From assembly GCF_002079305.1 (NCBI RefSeq), contig NZ_CP015039.1, positions 3,333,501 to 3,397,500 on the forward strand: a stretch of 64,000 nucleotides of DNA. Reading direction: 5' to 3'. How positions within the stretch are numbered: position 1 is the stretch's first letter; each line of letters starts with the position of its first letter. Under the pieces are notes generated by a model. It saw nothing but the letters and a program-made list of their open reading frames with translations, searched no databases and was not told where the DNA came from. The stretch comes from Rhodovulum sp. P5. Its GTDB lineage: Bacteria; Pseudomonadota; Alphaproteobacteria; Rhodobacterales; Rhodobacteraceae. Shown one piece after another: positions 48,511 through 56,805 of the stretch. Made by a program: the position numbers and the translations under genes.

Positions 48511-48855
48511 TCAACTGCCCCGGTAGGTCGAATACCCATAGGGTGAGAGCAGGAGCGGCACGTGATAGTGGTCGGCCTCTGTCATCGAAAAGCGCAGCGG
48601 GATCACGTCCAGGAAATCCGCCGCAAGCCCCAAGCCTCGCAGATAGTCGCCCGCATGGAACACAAGCTCATATGGGCCGGGTGCGAACGCCGCCTCCGGC
48701 AGGATCGGCGCATCGGTGCGCCCGTCGGCATTGGTCTCCATCGTGGCAAGCAGTGTGCGGGTCTCGCCCTCCAGGCGGAACAGCTCGATCTTCAGCCCCG
48801 GGGCGGGGCAACCCCGCGCGGTGTCCAGAACATGGGTTGTCAGATATCCGGGCAT
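48511..48855 (-). CDS. uraH: 5-hydroxyisourate hydrolase
   Basis: 114 aa, transthyretin-like. Hydrolyses 5-hydroxyisourate (from urate oxidation) to OHCU. Start [14 protein letters not shown] and C-terminal signature [11 protein letters not shown] are diagnostic; catalytic His of LTTHVLD, Arg of [16 protein letters not shown] and the YRGS tetrapeptide are present. Cytoplasmic, no signal peptide. Divergent from the allantoinase-OHCU decarboxylase fusion. Confidence 0.96.
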   Translation of the reverse strand: MPGYLTTHVLDTARGCPAPGLKIELFRLEGETRTLLATMETNADGRTDAPILPEAAFAPGPYELVFHAGDYLRGLGLAADFLDVIPLRFSMTEADHYHVPLLLSPYGYSTYRGS

Positions 48856-48996
48856 GGGCGATCCTCCGTGCTGCCATCCTGTTCATGGCGAACTGCGGCG
48901 CAAGGATAAACGCCGCCGCGGCCGGAAACACTTTCAAAAATTCCTTGAAAGACGCAAAAGCTTTCATGGTTTATGCGAAAGTGAAAGAGCCGGAGG

Positions 48997-50421
48997 ATGC
49001 ACGTGATCCGCTACCCACGCGACTTGAGGGGCCACGGCCCGACGCCCCCCGATCCGAAATGGCCCGGCGGGGCAAAGCTTGCCGTTCAGTTCGTCATCAA
49101 TTTCGAGGAAGGCGGTGAAAACTGCCTGTTGCATGGCGATGCCGCGTCCGAGGCGTTCCTGTCCGAAATCGTGGGCGCGGCCGCGTGGCAGGGCCAGCGT
49201 CACTGGAACATGGAGACGATCTACGACTACGGCGCGCGGGCGGGATTCTGGCGCCTGCACCGCCTGTTCACCGAACGCGGCATGCCCGTGACTGTCTACG
49301 GCGTGGCCACGGCGCTGGCCCGCGCGCCGGAGCAGGTCGCCGCGATGCAGGACGCGAGCTGGGAGATCGCCAGTCACGGCCTGAAATGGATCGAGTACAA
49401 GGATTTCACCGAGGCCGAGGAGCGCGCCCATATGGAGGAGGCCAAGCGCCTGCATGCCGCGGTGACCGGTGAAGCGCCCCGCGGCTGGTACACGGGCCGG
49501 ACGTCGATGCATACCGTCCGGCTGGCGGCCGAGGATGGCAGTTTCGCCTATGTCGCCGATACCTATGACGACGAACTGCCCTATTGGAAGCGGTACGGCG
49601 ACCGGCACCAGTTGATCGTGCCTTACACGCTGGATGCCAACGACATGCGCTTTGCCACGCCGCAGGGGTTCAACTCCGGCGAACAGTTCTTTGCCTATCT
49701 TCGGGACAGTTTCGACTTGCTTTACGAGGAAGGCACCAACGGCGCGCCGAAGATGATGTCGGTGGGGCTCCATTGCCGTCTGGTCGGCCGTCCGGGGCGG
49801 GCCGCGGCGCTGAAGCGGTTTCTCGACTATATTGCCGATTTCGATGATGTCTGGGTGGCCCGTCGCATCGACATTGCCGACCACTGGGCCGCGACCCATC
49901 CGCCGGTTGAAATCGAACGGCCCTCGGAACTGGATCGCGACACCTTTGTCGCCCGGTTCGGCGGGGTGTTCGAACATTCCCCCTGGATTGCCGAGGGCGC
50001 GCACGGGCTGGAACTTGGCCCTGCCCATGACTGCGCGGTGGGGGTGCACAATGCGCTGGCCCGTGTGTTCCGGATGGCGGATGACGAAAAGCGGCTGGCG
50101 GTGCTTAGGGCCCATCCCGACCTTGCCGGCAAACTGGCGCAGGCCAAACGCCTGACGGCAGAGTCCACTGCCGAACAGGCCGGCGCCGGGCTGGATGCGC
50201 TGACCGATGCCGAACGCGCGCGTTTTGAGGATTTGAACCGCCGTTATACCGACCGCTTCGGCTTTCCGTTCATCATCGCCGTGCGCGACCATGACAAGGC
50301 GTCGATCCTGTCGGCGTTCGAGCGTCGGCTTGAAAATGACGCGGACAGCGAGTTTGCCGAGGCCTGCCGCCAGGTCGAACGCATCGCGCTGCATCGCCTG
50401 AAAGACATGCTACCGTGCTGA
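48997..50421 (+). CDS. Fused allantoinase (PuuE) and OHCU decarboxylase (UraD)
   Basis: 474 aa. Residues 1-300 form a NodB-type polysaccharide-deacetylase-like domain of allantoinase PuuE (NFEEGGENCLLHGD, YDYGARAGFWRLHRLF, GRTSMHTVRL, YVADTYDDELPYW), which opens the allantoin ring without zinc. Residues about 305-474 are OHCU decarboxylase (FVARFGGVFEHSPWIAEGA, RAHPDLAGKLA, DRFGFPFIIAVR), which turns OHCU into (S)-allantoin. The fusion joins two consecutive steps. A GTG or AUG start upstream is not favoured; ATG 48997 follows GGAGG. Start of the ureide cluster. Confidence 0.93.
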   Translation: MHVIRYPRDLRGHGPTPPDPKWPGGAKLAVQFVINFEEGGENCLLHGDAASEAFLSEIVGAAAWQGQRHWNMETIYDYGARAGFWRLHRLFTERGMPVTVYGVATALARAPEQVAAMQDASWEIASHGLKWIEYKDFTEAEERAHMEEAKRLHAAVTGEAPRGWYTGRTSMHTVRLAAEDGSFAYVADTYDDELPYWKRYGDRHQLIVPYTLDANDMRFATPQGFNSGEQFFAYLRDSFDLLYEEGTNGAPKMMSVGLHCRLVGRPGRAAALKRFLDYIADFDDVWVARRIDIADHWAATHPPVEIERPSELDRDTFVARFGGVFEHSPWIAEGAHGLELGPAHDCAVGVHNALARVFRMADDEKRLAVLRAHPDLAGKLAQAKRLTAESTAEQAGAGLDALTDAERARFEDLNRRYTDRFGFPFIIAVRDHDKASILSAFERRLENDADSEFAEACRQVERIALHRLKDMLPC

Positions 50422-50482
50422 GGCGTCGGGCGGGGGTGCCTGCCCGCGCAGGCGTCCGGATCGAGAAAGGGGAGGGTGTGCC

Positions 50483-51190
50483 ATGTACCAGCTTTTCATA
50501 GGCAACAAGAACTACAGTTCATGGTCGCTCCGGCCGTGGGTGCTGATGAAGGCCCACGGTATCCCGTTTCAGGAGACACTGGTTCCCTTCCATGACCAGG
50601 CCGCATGGGCCGCGTATCGCACGCACGTGCCAACCGGGCTTGTCCCGCTGCTGAAAGACGGCGATCTCGCCATCTGGGACTCCCTTGCCATCGCAGAGTA
50701 TCTGGCGGAGCCGCATCCCGGCATATGGCCCGAGGATCGCGCGGCCCGCGCCTTCGCCCGCTCTGCCACGGCAGAGATGCATTCAGGGTTCTCTGCTGTT
50801 CGGCAGGTCTGCGGCATGAATGTCGGTATCCGCGTCGCGCTTGGTGACGCGGCCCGGCAGGCTGTCGCGGCCGATCTTGTCCGGCTCGATGCGCTCTGGT
50901 CCGAAGGGCTCGACCGGTTTGGCGGTCCCTACCTCGCGGGGCAGAGTTTCACTGCCGCCGATGCCTTTTTCTGCCCGGTGGCCTTCCGCGTTCAGACCTA
51001 TGGGCTGGAGCTCTCTGCCGCTGCGGCGACCTATGCCGAAACCCTGCTGGTCCATCCGGCGATGGTCGAGTGGTACGAGGCCGGTCTAGCCGAACCGTTC
51101 CGCGACTGGCCGCATGAGGACGAGATTGCCGCGGCCGGTACGCTGATCGAAGACCTGCGGGCGCCGGCCAGCAACCCCAGACCGAATTGA
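50483..51190 (+). CDS. Glutathione S-transferase family protein
   Basis: 235 aa. Thioredoxin-like N-terminus (LFIGNKNYSSWSLRPWVLMK, then VPLLKDGDLAIWDSLAIAEYLAE) and helical C-terminal domain (GGPYLAGQSFTAADAFFCPV). The N-terminal SSWS replaces a catalytic Tyr/Cys, which fits the Ser-type omega/zeta-like clade. Placed inside the ureide operon, with its TGA overlapping the next gene; role there unknown. Confidence 0.9.
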   Translation: MYQLFIGNKNYSSWSLRPWVLMKAHGIPFQETLVPFHDQAAWAAYRTHVPTGLVPLLKDGDLAIWDSLAIAEYLAEPHPGIWPEDRAARAFARSATAEMHSGFSAVRQVCGMNVGIRVALGDAARQAVAADLVRLDALWSEGLDRFGGPYLAGQSFTAADAFFCPVAFRVQTYGLELSAAAATYAETLLVHPAMVEWYEAGLAEPFRDWPHEDEIAAAGTLIEDLRAPASNPRPN

Positions 51191-52038
51191 GGCCAGAGAC
51201 CACCGTGCAGACCCCGACCTATGCCACTCCCCCCGGCGGATTGCCGCCGCAAGGCCAGCTTCATACTGGCCGCGCCGTCTTCACCGAGGCCTACGCCGTG
51301 ATCCCGCAGGGCGTGATGCGCGACATTGTCACCAGCAACCTGCCGCACTGGGGGGGCACGCGGGCCTGGATCATCGCGCGGCCCCTGACCGGGTTTGCCG
51401 AGACCTTTGCGCAATACATCATGGAGGTCGCCCCCGGCGGCGGTAGTGATCGCCCAGAACCCGATGCAGGCGCTGAAGCCGTGCTTTTCGTGGTCGAAGG
51501 TGAAATTGCCGTGTCAGTGGCCGGTCAGACCCGCGCATTGGGGCCGGGGGGCTATGCCTATCTTCCCGCGGGCAGCGGCTGGACAGTGACCAATCCCGGC
51601 ACAGCACCGGCCCGGTTCCACTGGATTCGCAAACACTATCAGGCTGTCGACGGTATCGACCTTCCCGAGCCCGTGTTCGCGACTGAAACCGACATTGCCC
51701 CCAGTCCCATGCCGGGGACCGAGGGGCGCTGGGCCACGACCCGCTTTGTCGATCCCGACGACATGCGCCACGACATGCACGTCAATGTCGTTACCTTTGA
51801 GCCGGGCGCCTCGATCCCCTTCGAGGAAACCCATGTGATGGAGCATGGGCTCTACGTGCTGGAGGGCAAGGCGGTCTATCGGCTGAATCGCGACTGGGTG
51901 GAGGTCGAGGCGGGCGATTTCATGTGGCTGCGTGCCTTCTGCCCGCAGGCTTGTTACGCGGGCGGGCCGGGGCGATTCCGCTATCTGCTCTACAAGGACG
52001 TGAACCGGCACCCCGCACTGACGCCCGGGGGGCTGTGA
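51187..52038 (+). CDS. allE: (S)-ureidoglycine aminohydrolase
   Basis: 283 aa bicupin. Removes ammonia from (S)-ureidoglycine to give (S)-ureidoglycolate. The N-terminal cupin (AEAVLFVVEGEIAVSV, ALGPGGYAYLPAGSGW) and the C-terminal one (GASIPFEETHVMEHGLYVLEGKAVYRLN) are visible; the His/Glu manganese ligands are in the latter. TTG 51187 overlaps the GST stop; GTG 51205 is an alternative. Its substrate producer, allantoate amidohydrolase, is not in the window. Confidence 0.93.
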   Translation: MRPETTVQTPTYATPPGGLPPQGQLHTGRAVFTEAYAVIPQGVMRDIVTSNLPHWGGTRAWIIARPLTGFAETFAQYIMEVAPGGGSDRPEPDAGAEAVLFVVEGEIAVSVAGQTRALGPGGYAYLPAGSGWTVTNPGTAPARFHWIRKHYQAVDGIDLPEPVFATETDIAPSPMPGTEGRWATTRFVDPDDMRHDMHVNVVTFEPGASIPFEETHVMEHGLYVLEGKAVYRLNRDWVEVEAGDFMWLRAFCPQACYAGGPGRFRYLLYKDVNRHPALTPGGL

Positions 52039-52040
52039 GG

Positions 52041-52517
52041 ATGCTGGCGGCAGAGCCCATCACGGCAGAGGCCTTTGCCCCGTTCGGTGAGGTGATCGAG
52101 ACCGGTGGCGATTTCGTCACGATCAACCAGGGCGCGTGCCGCCGATTCACCGATCTGGCGACGCTCGACATCGTGGATGGGCGGCCGGGGATCAGCCTGT
52201 TCGACGCACAGATCCGGGACCTGCCGTACAAGTGCGACTTCCTGGAACGGCATCCGCTGGGCTCCCAATGCTTCATTCCGATGCAGGGTGCACGATTTCT
52301 GGTCATTGTTGCGGCAGACGAAGGCGGGGTGCCGGGAACGCCCCGGGCCTTCGTTGCGGGCGACCATCAAGCAGTGAACATCGCACGGAACACTTGGCAT
52401 GGCGTTCTGTGCCCGATTTCCGGTTCCGGCCTCTTCGCGGTCATCGACCGTATCGGAGAGGGAGGAAACCTGGAGGAGCACCGCCTGAGCCGGCCTTTGA
52501 CCGTCACCCTGGGTTGA
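52041..52517 (+). CDS. allA: Ureidoglycolate lyase
   Basis: 158 aa. Splits ureidoglycolate into glyoxylate and urea. Family motifs are AFAPFGEVIE, LERHPLGSQCFIPM, and NIARNTWHGVL (His of the active site). ATG 52041 lies two bases after the allE stop, so translation is coupled. The urea made here is the substrate of the urease encoded nearby. Confidence 0.95.
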   Translation: MLAAEPITAEAFAPFGEVIETGGDFVTINQGACRRFTDLATLDIVDGRPGISLFDAQIRDLPYKCDFLERHPLGSQCFIPMQGARFLVIVAADEGGVPGTPRAFVAGDHQAVNIARNTWHGVLCPISGSGLFAVIDRIGEGGNLEEHRLSRPLTVTLG

Positions 52518-52548
52518 GGGGTGGCCACCACAACAGGGAGACCAACTG

Positions 52549-53979
52549 ATGGCAGACAGCTCCATCGGAACGCCGGAGCAGCTCCGCGATCCGAACTATA
52601 CACCCGCGATCCACAAGGCGGTGCCGCTGGGTATCCAGCATGTGCTGGCGATGTTCGTGTCAAACGTGACGCCCGCGATCATCATCGCCGGGGCCGCCGG
52701 CTTCGGCTTCGGCTCGCCCGCGGGTGCGCAAGGCTTTCCGGACATGACCTACATGATCCAGATGTCGATGCTGTTTGCCGGGGTCGCGACGCTGTTTCAG
52801 ACCATCGGCCTTGGCCCCGTGGGGGCGCGGCTGCCCATCGTTCAGGGCACCAGCTTTGCCTTTATCCCGATCATGATCCCGCTGGTCGCGGGCAAGGGGG
52901 TCGAGGCGCTGCCTGCGCTGTTCGGCGGTGTGCTGATCGGCGGGTTGTTCCATGCCTTCCTTGGCACCTTCATCGGCAAGATCCGCTTTGCCCTGCCGCC
53001 GCTTGTGACGGGCCTTGTCGTAACCATGATCGGTCTGGCGCTGGTCAAGGTCGGCATTCAGTATGCCGCGGGCGGCGTGCCGGCCATCGACAAGCCGGAA
53101 TATGGCAGCCTGTTGAACTGGTCCGCCGCGTTGGTCGTGATCTTCGTGACGCTCGCGCTTAAATTCTTCACGCGCGGCTTGATCTCTGTGTCAGCGGTGG
53201 CCGTGGGTATCGTGGTCGGTTACCTCTATGCGCTGATGATGGGCATGGTCACAATCGACGGCATCACCACAAGCTGGGGCCGCGCTGCACTATTCGAGGT
53301 GCCGATGCCCTTCAAATACGGGTTCGAGGTAAGCGTCGCGGCGATTGTCGGCTTCTGCCTGATGGCCTTCGTGTCGGCCGTTGAAACCGTCGGCGATGTC
53401 TCCGGTATCACCAAGGGCGGCGCGGGGCGCGAGGCGACCGACAAGGAGATTCAGGGTGCGACCTTCGCTGACGGCTTCGGCACGGCCATTGCCGGTGTCT
53501 TTGGCGGGTTGCCCAACACGTCGTTCAGCCAGAACGTGGGCCTGATCGCGATGACCGGCGTGATGAGCCGCCACGTGGTGACCATCGGTGCCCTCTTCCT
53601 GATCGTCTGCGGGTTGGTCCCCAAGGTCGGCGCGGTGATCCGCACCATCCCGATCGAGGTTCTGGGGGGCGGTGTGATCGTGATGTTCGGCATGGTCGTG
53701 GCCGCCGGTATCTCCATGCTTTCGGACGTGAACTGGAACCGCCGGAACATGGTGACCTTCGCGATTGCGCTGTCGGTGGGCCTTGGCCTGCAACTCGACC
53801 CCAAGGCGGTGCAATACCTGCCCGACACGCTGCGCATCCTGATGACAAGTGGCCTGCTGCCCGCCGCGTTGATTGCCATCGTGCTGAACCTCGTCCTGCC
53901 GGAAGAACTGGCCGACGAGGCGACCGAGGAGGTCTCTGGCGGCATGTCGGGGCGCGGGGAAGGTAGCCTGCCGCGGTAA
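52549..53979 (+). CDS. NCS2-family purine (xanthine/urate) permease
   Basis: 476 aa, about 12-14 hydrophobic segments. NCS2 signature GARLPIVQGTSFAFIP at about residue 95, the ExxxG motif in AFVSAVETVGDVSGITKG and the later GLPNTSFSQNVGLIAMTGV (NxxxG) correspond to the purine-binding segments. The local pathway argues for urate, xanthine or uric-acid precursors. It ends the ureide operon, with a terminator behind. Confidence 0.94.
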   Translation: MADSSIGTPEQLRDPNYTPAIHKAVPLGIQHVLAMFVSNVTPAIIIAGAAGFGFGSPAGAQGFPDMTYMIQMSMLFAGVATLFQTIGLGPVGARLPIVQGTSFAFIPIMIPLVAGKGVEALPALFGGVLIGGLFHAFLGTFIGKIRFALPPLVTGLVVTMIGLALVKVGIQYAAGGVPAIDKPEYGSLLNWSAALVVIFVTLALKFFTRGLISVSAVAVGIVVGYLYALMMGMVTIDGITTSWGRAALFEVPMPFKYGFEVSVAAIVGFCLMAFVSAVETVGDVSGITKGGAGREATDKEIQGATFADGFGTAIAGVFGGLPNTSFSQNVGLIAMTGVMSRHVVTIGALFLIVCGLVPKVGAVIRTIPIEVLGGGVIVMFGMVVAAGISMLSDVNWNRRNMVTFAIALSVGLGLQLDPKAVQYLPDTLRILMTSGLLPAALIAIVLNLVLPEELADEATEEVSGGMSGRGEGSLPR

Positions 53980-53996
53980 CAGTTCGTCTAATGAAG

Positions 53997-54024
53997 AACG
54001 CCGCCCGTTTCGGGCGGCGTTTTG
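53997..54024 (+). terminator. Rho-independent terminator after the purine permease
   Basis: AACGCCGCCCG (53997-54007) pairs with CGGGCGGCGTT (54011-54021), loop TTT, followed by TTG and T-rich sequence. It may act in both directions between permease and urtE. Confidence 0.9.
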
Positions 54025-54054
54025 CTTTCTTTTTACTTGCAGGGGAAAGAAAGT

Positions 54055-54750
54055 TCAGACCGACACAGCCTTCACCAGCGTTTCCTTCGCCAGGTCCGCC
54101 TTGGCCCCCTCAAGCGTCACGGCACCCCGTTCCATCACGTAGAACCGGTCGGCGAGCCCGTAGGCGAATTCGAAATACTGCTCCACCAGCACGATGGCCA
54201 TCCGCCCCTGATCGCGCAGATATTCGATCACGCGGCCGATCTGCTGGATGATGTTGGGCTGGATGCCCTCGGTCGGCTCGTCCAGCAAAAGCAGCTTCGG
54301 CTTGGTGATCATCGCCCGGGCGATCGCCAATTGCTGCTGCTGCCCGCCGGACAGATCGCCCCCGCGCCGCCCGGTCATCTCTTTCAGCACCGGGAACAGC
54401 TCGTAAATTTCGTCGGGCACGAAACGCTCGGATTTCGGCAGGCAGGCATAGCCGGTTTCAAGGTTTTCCCGCACGGTCAGCAAGGGGAAGATGTCACGCC
54501 CCTGTGGCACATAGCCGACGCCCCGTCGCGCCATGCCCTGGGCCGGCACGCGCGGTACCTCTGCCCCGTTCAGTTCCACGCTTCCGCCAGAGCGTGGATG
54601 GGTGCCCGAGATCGCCTTGAGAAGGCTCGTCTTACCCACGCCATTGGTGCCCATGACGCAGGTCACTTGGCCCGCCGCGGCTTCCATGTCGATCCCGTGG
54701 AGGATCTGCGAGCCGCCATAATGCAGCGTCAAACCGGTCGTCTTCAGCAT
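54055..54750 (-). CDS. urtE: Urea ABC transporter ATPase UrtE
   Basis: 231 aa. LivF-type ATPase, Walker A GTNGVGKTSL, signature LSGGQQQQLAIARAMI, Walker B LLLLDEPTEGIQPNIIQ. It powers the high-affinity urea importer with UrtD. Last gene of the urtABCDE run. Confidence 0.95.
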   Translation of the reverse strand: MLKTTGLTLHYGGSQILHGIDMEAAAGQVTCVMGTNGVGKTSLLKAISGTHPRSGGSVELNGAEVPRVPAQGMARRGVGYVPQGRDIFPLLTVRENLETGYACLPKSERFVPDEIYELFPVLKEMTGRRGGDLSGGQQQQLAIARAMITKPKLLLLDEPTEGIQPNIIQQIGRVIEYLRDQGRMAIVLVEQYFEFAYGLADRFYVMERGAVTLEGAKADLAKETLVKAVSV

Positions 54751-54753
54751 CGC

Positions 54754-55494
54754 TCAGCGCCCCAGATACACATCGATCACCTGTTGGTTCTTCGTGACAT
54801 GGTCGAGACTGCCTTCTGCCAGCACCGAGCCTTCGTGCAGCACCGTGACCTTGCAGTCGAGCCGGCGGACGAATTCCATGTCGTGCTCCACCACCACGAC
54901 GGCGCGGGTCTTTGCGGCCTCTTTCAGCAGGTCGGTGGTGTGTTCGCGTTCCGCCAGCGTCATGCCCGCGGCCGGTTCGTCGACCAGCAGAAGCCGCGGT
55001 TCCTGCGCCAGCAGCATGCCGATCTCCAGCCATTGCTTCTGGCCGTGGGATAACTCCCCCGCCTTGCGCGGCAACTGATCGGCCAGGCCGATTTCATCGG
55101 CCAGATCTTCGACCCGCATCCTGTCCGCCGCGTTCTGACGATAGAACAGCACCGACCACGGGGCGCGGTCCTTCCGAAGGGCCATCAGCAGGTTGTCGAA
55201 CACCGACTGATCCTCGAACACGGTCGGGCGCTGAAACTTCCGGCCGACGCCTTCGCGGGCGATCTGGCTTTCGTTCATCTTGAGCAGCGATTTGGAATAC
55301 TCACCCCACAGCACGCGGCCCTCATCGGGTTTCGTCTTGCCGGTCACGATGTCCATGAAGGTGGTCTTGCCCGCGCCGTTCGGCCCGATGATCGCCCGCA
55401 ATTCGCGCGGCCCGATCTGGAAGGACAGGTTGTTGATCGCCTTGAACCCGTCAAAGCTGACGGAGACGCCGGAAACCTCTAGTAGCGCGGTCAT
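54754..55494 (-). CDS. urtD: Urea ABC transporter ATPase UrtD
   Basis: 246 aa. LivG-type ATPase. Walker A GPNGAGKTTFMDI, signature ELSHGQKQWLEIGM, Walker B LLLVDEPAAGM. Stop is 3 bp before urtE; start overlaps the urtC stop by 4 bp (ATGA), so the urtC-D-E block is coupled. Confidence 0.95.
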   Translation of the reverse strand: MTALLEVSGVSVSFDGFKAINNLSFQIGPRELRAIIGPNGAGKTTFMDIVTGKTKPDEGRVLWGEYSKSLLKMNESQIAREGVGRKFQRPTVFEDQSVFDNLLMALRKDRAPWSVLFYRQNAADRMRVEDLADEIGLADQLPRKAGELSHGQKQWLEIGMLLAQEPRLLLVDEPAAGMTLAEREHTTDLLKEAAKTRAVVVVEHDMEFVRRLDCKVTVLHEGSVLAEGSLDHVTKNQQVIDVYLGR

Positions 55495-56723
55495 TGCTCG
55501 GCCTCCTGTTCGCGAAGGGCGCCCCGATCCGGGCCGAGGTCAGCGCCGTGACGGTCGGGCGCATGCCGCCCGCCGATCAGGTCAAAGAGCCCGCCGATCC
55601 CTTTTGGCGCAAACAGCGTGACCAGCACGAAGCTGAGCCCCAGCAGGATCTGCCACCAGTCCACCCATTTCACGGTGTAAAACCCCAAGGGCACATCCGG
55701 CGCCTGTCCGCCGGTGAACCATGTGGACAAAAGCGACACGAAGGCCGCGCCGATCACGGCACCGTAAAGCCGCCCGCGGCCCCCGATCGCGACCCAGACG
55801 GCAAGGTAGATCGACGCGATGGGGGCGATTTCCGCGGGGTTGATGATGCCCGCCTGCGGGTAGTACAGCGCCCCGGCAACGCCAGCGATCACCGCGGTCA
55901 GGGTGAAGATGAAGAGCTTGTATCCCTCCACCGAGTAGCCAAGGAACCGCACCCGCGCTTCGTCGTCTCGAATTCCGCGGATCACGCTGCCGAATTTGCC
56001 CGACACGACGAAGGCCGCCAGAACATAGCCGATGGCCAGCGCCGCAGCCGAGGCCCAGAAGAACCAGATCGAGATCAGCGATTGCGGCACGTTGTCGGCG
56101 CCGGGAATGTTCTGAAGGCCCGACAGCCCGTTATTGCCGCGAAGACCACTGTCGTTCTGGAACAGGTACAGCGCCAGCGCCAGCGTCATCGCCTGCGTCA
56201 GGATCGACAGGTAGACGCCCGTGACGCGGCTGCGGAACGCCAGCCAGCCGAACACCAGCGCCAGCAGACCGGGGATCAGTACCACCAGGGCCAACTGGAT
56301 CGGCAGGGAATGGGCAAAGGCCCAGATTGCAGGAAACTCGTTCCCGCCAACCACGCCGAAGATCTGCGTGGCGATGGCGTCGCGGATTTCGTCCGGCGTG
56401 GGCGGGATCTCGGCCTGCGCGAGCGAGGAGGCCACGATGCTTTCCGTTCGCGCATACATCAGCCACATCCCGACCATGTAGCCGCCGATGCCGAAAAAGG
56501 CGAAATGGCCCAGCGAAAGAATGCCCGTGTAGCCCCAGACCAGATCCATCGCGATGGCAACAAGGCACAGGCACAGCGTCTTGCCCAGCGTCTTGACGAA
56601 ACTGGTGGAGATCAGGCCCGTCCCCGTGCCCTCACCCAGCAGGGTCACGGCGAGGGTAAAGGCGGCGAGCGCGGCCAGGAAGATCAGGACCGACGGGTTT
56701 CGGGCGATGAAGCTTTTCCTCAT
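55491..56723 (-). CDS. urtC: Urea ABC transporter permease UrtC
   Basis: 410 aa, about ten membrane segments. LivM-like sequences GYTGILSLGHFAFFGIGGYMVGMWL and GLSGLQNIPG, and the cytoplasmic EAA-like loop RGIRDDEARVRFLGYSVEGYKL. The start ATG 56723 (MRKSF) is chosen since the upstream frame is non-coding. Confidence 0.95.
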   Translation of the reverse strand: MRKSFIARNPSVLIFLAALAAFTLAVTLLGEGTGTGLISTSFVKTLGKTLCLCLVAIAMDLVWGYTGILSLGHFAFFGIGGYMVGMWLMYARTESIVASSLAQAEIPPTPDEIRDAIATQIFGVVGGNEFPAIWAFAHSLPIQLALVVLIPGLLALVFGWLAFRSRVTGVYLSILTQAMTLALALYLFQNDSGLRGNNGLSGLQNIPGADNVPQSLISIWFFWASAAALAIGYVLAAFVVSGKFGSVIRGIRDDEARVRFLGYSVEGYKLFIFTLTAVIAGVAGALYYPQAGIINPAEIAPIASIYLAVWVAIGGRGRLYGAVIGAAFVSLLSTWFTGGQAPDVPLGFYTVKWVDWWQILLGLSFVLVTLFAPKGIGGLFDLIGGRHAPDRHGADLGPDRGALREQEAEQ

Positions 56724-56766
56724 GCTGTGCGCCCCCCGGCGTTTGCTTGTGTGGCCCCGGCGGGAT

Positions 56767-56783
56767 TTGGGTATTTTTCCCAA
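56767..56783. repeat. Intercistronic mini-palindrome
   Basis: TTGGG-TATTTTT-CCCAA between urtB and urtC. From memory, closely related sequences are scattered through Rhodobacterales intergenic DNA; I found only this copy here. It may stabilise or shape the urt message. Confidence 0.45.
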
Positions 56784-56805
56784 GAAGAAGGTGCAGCCAT
56801 GGCGA

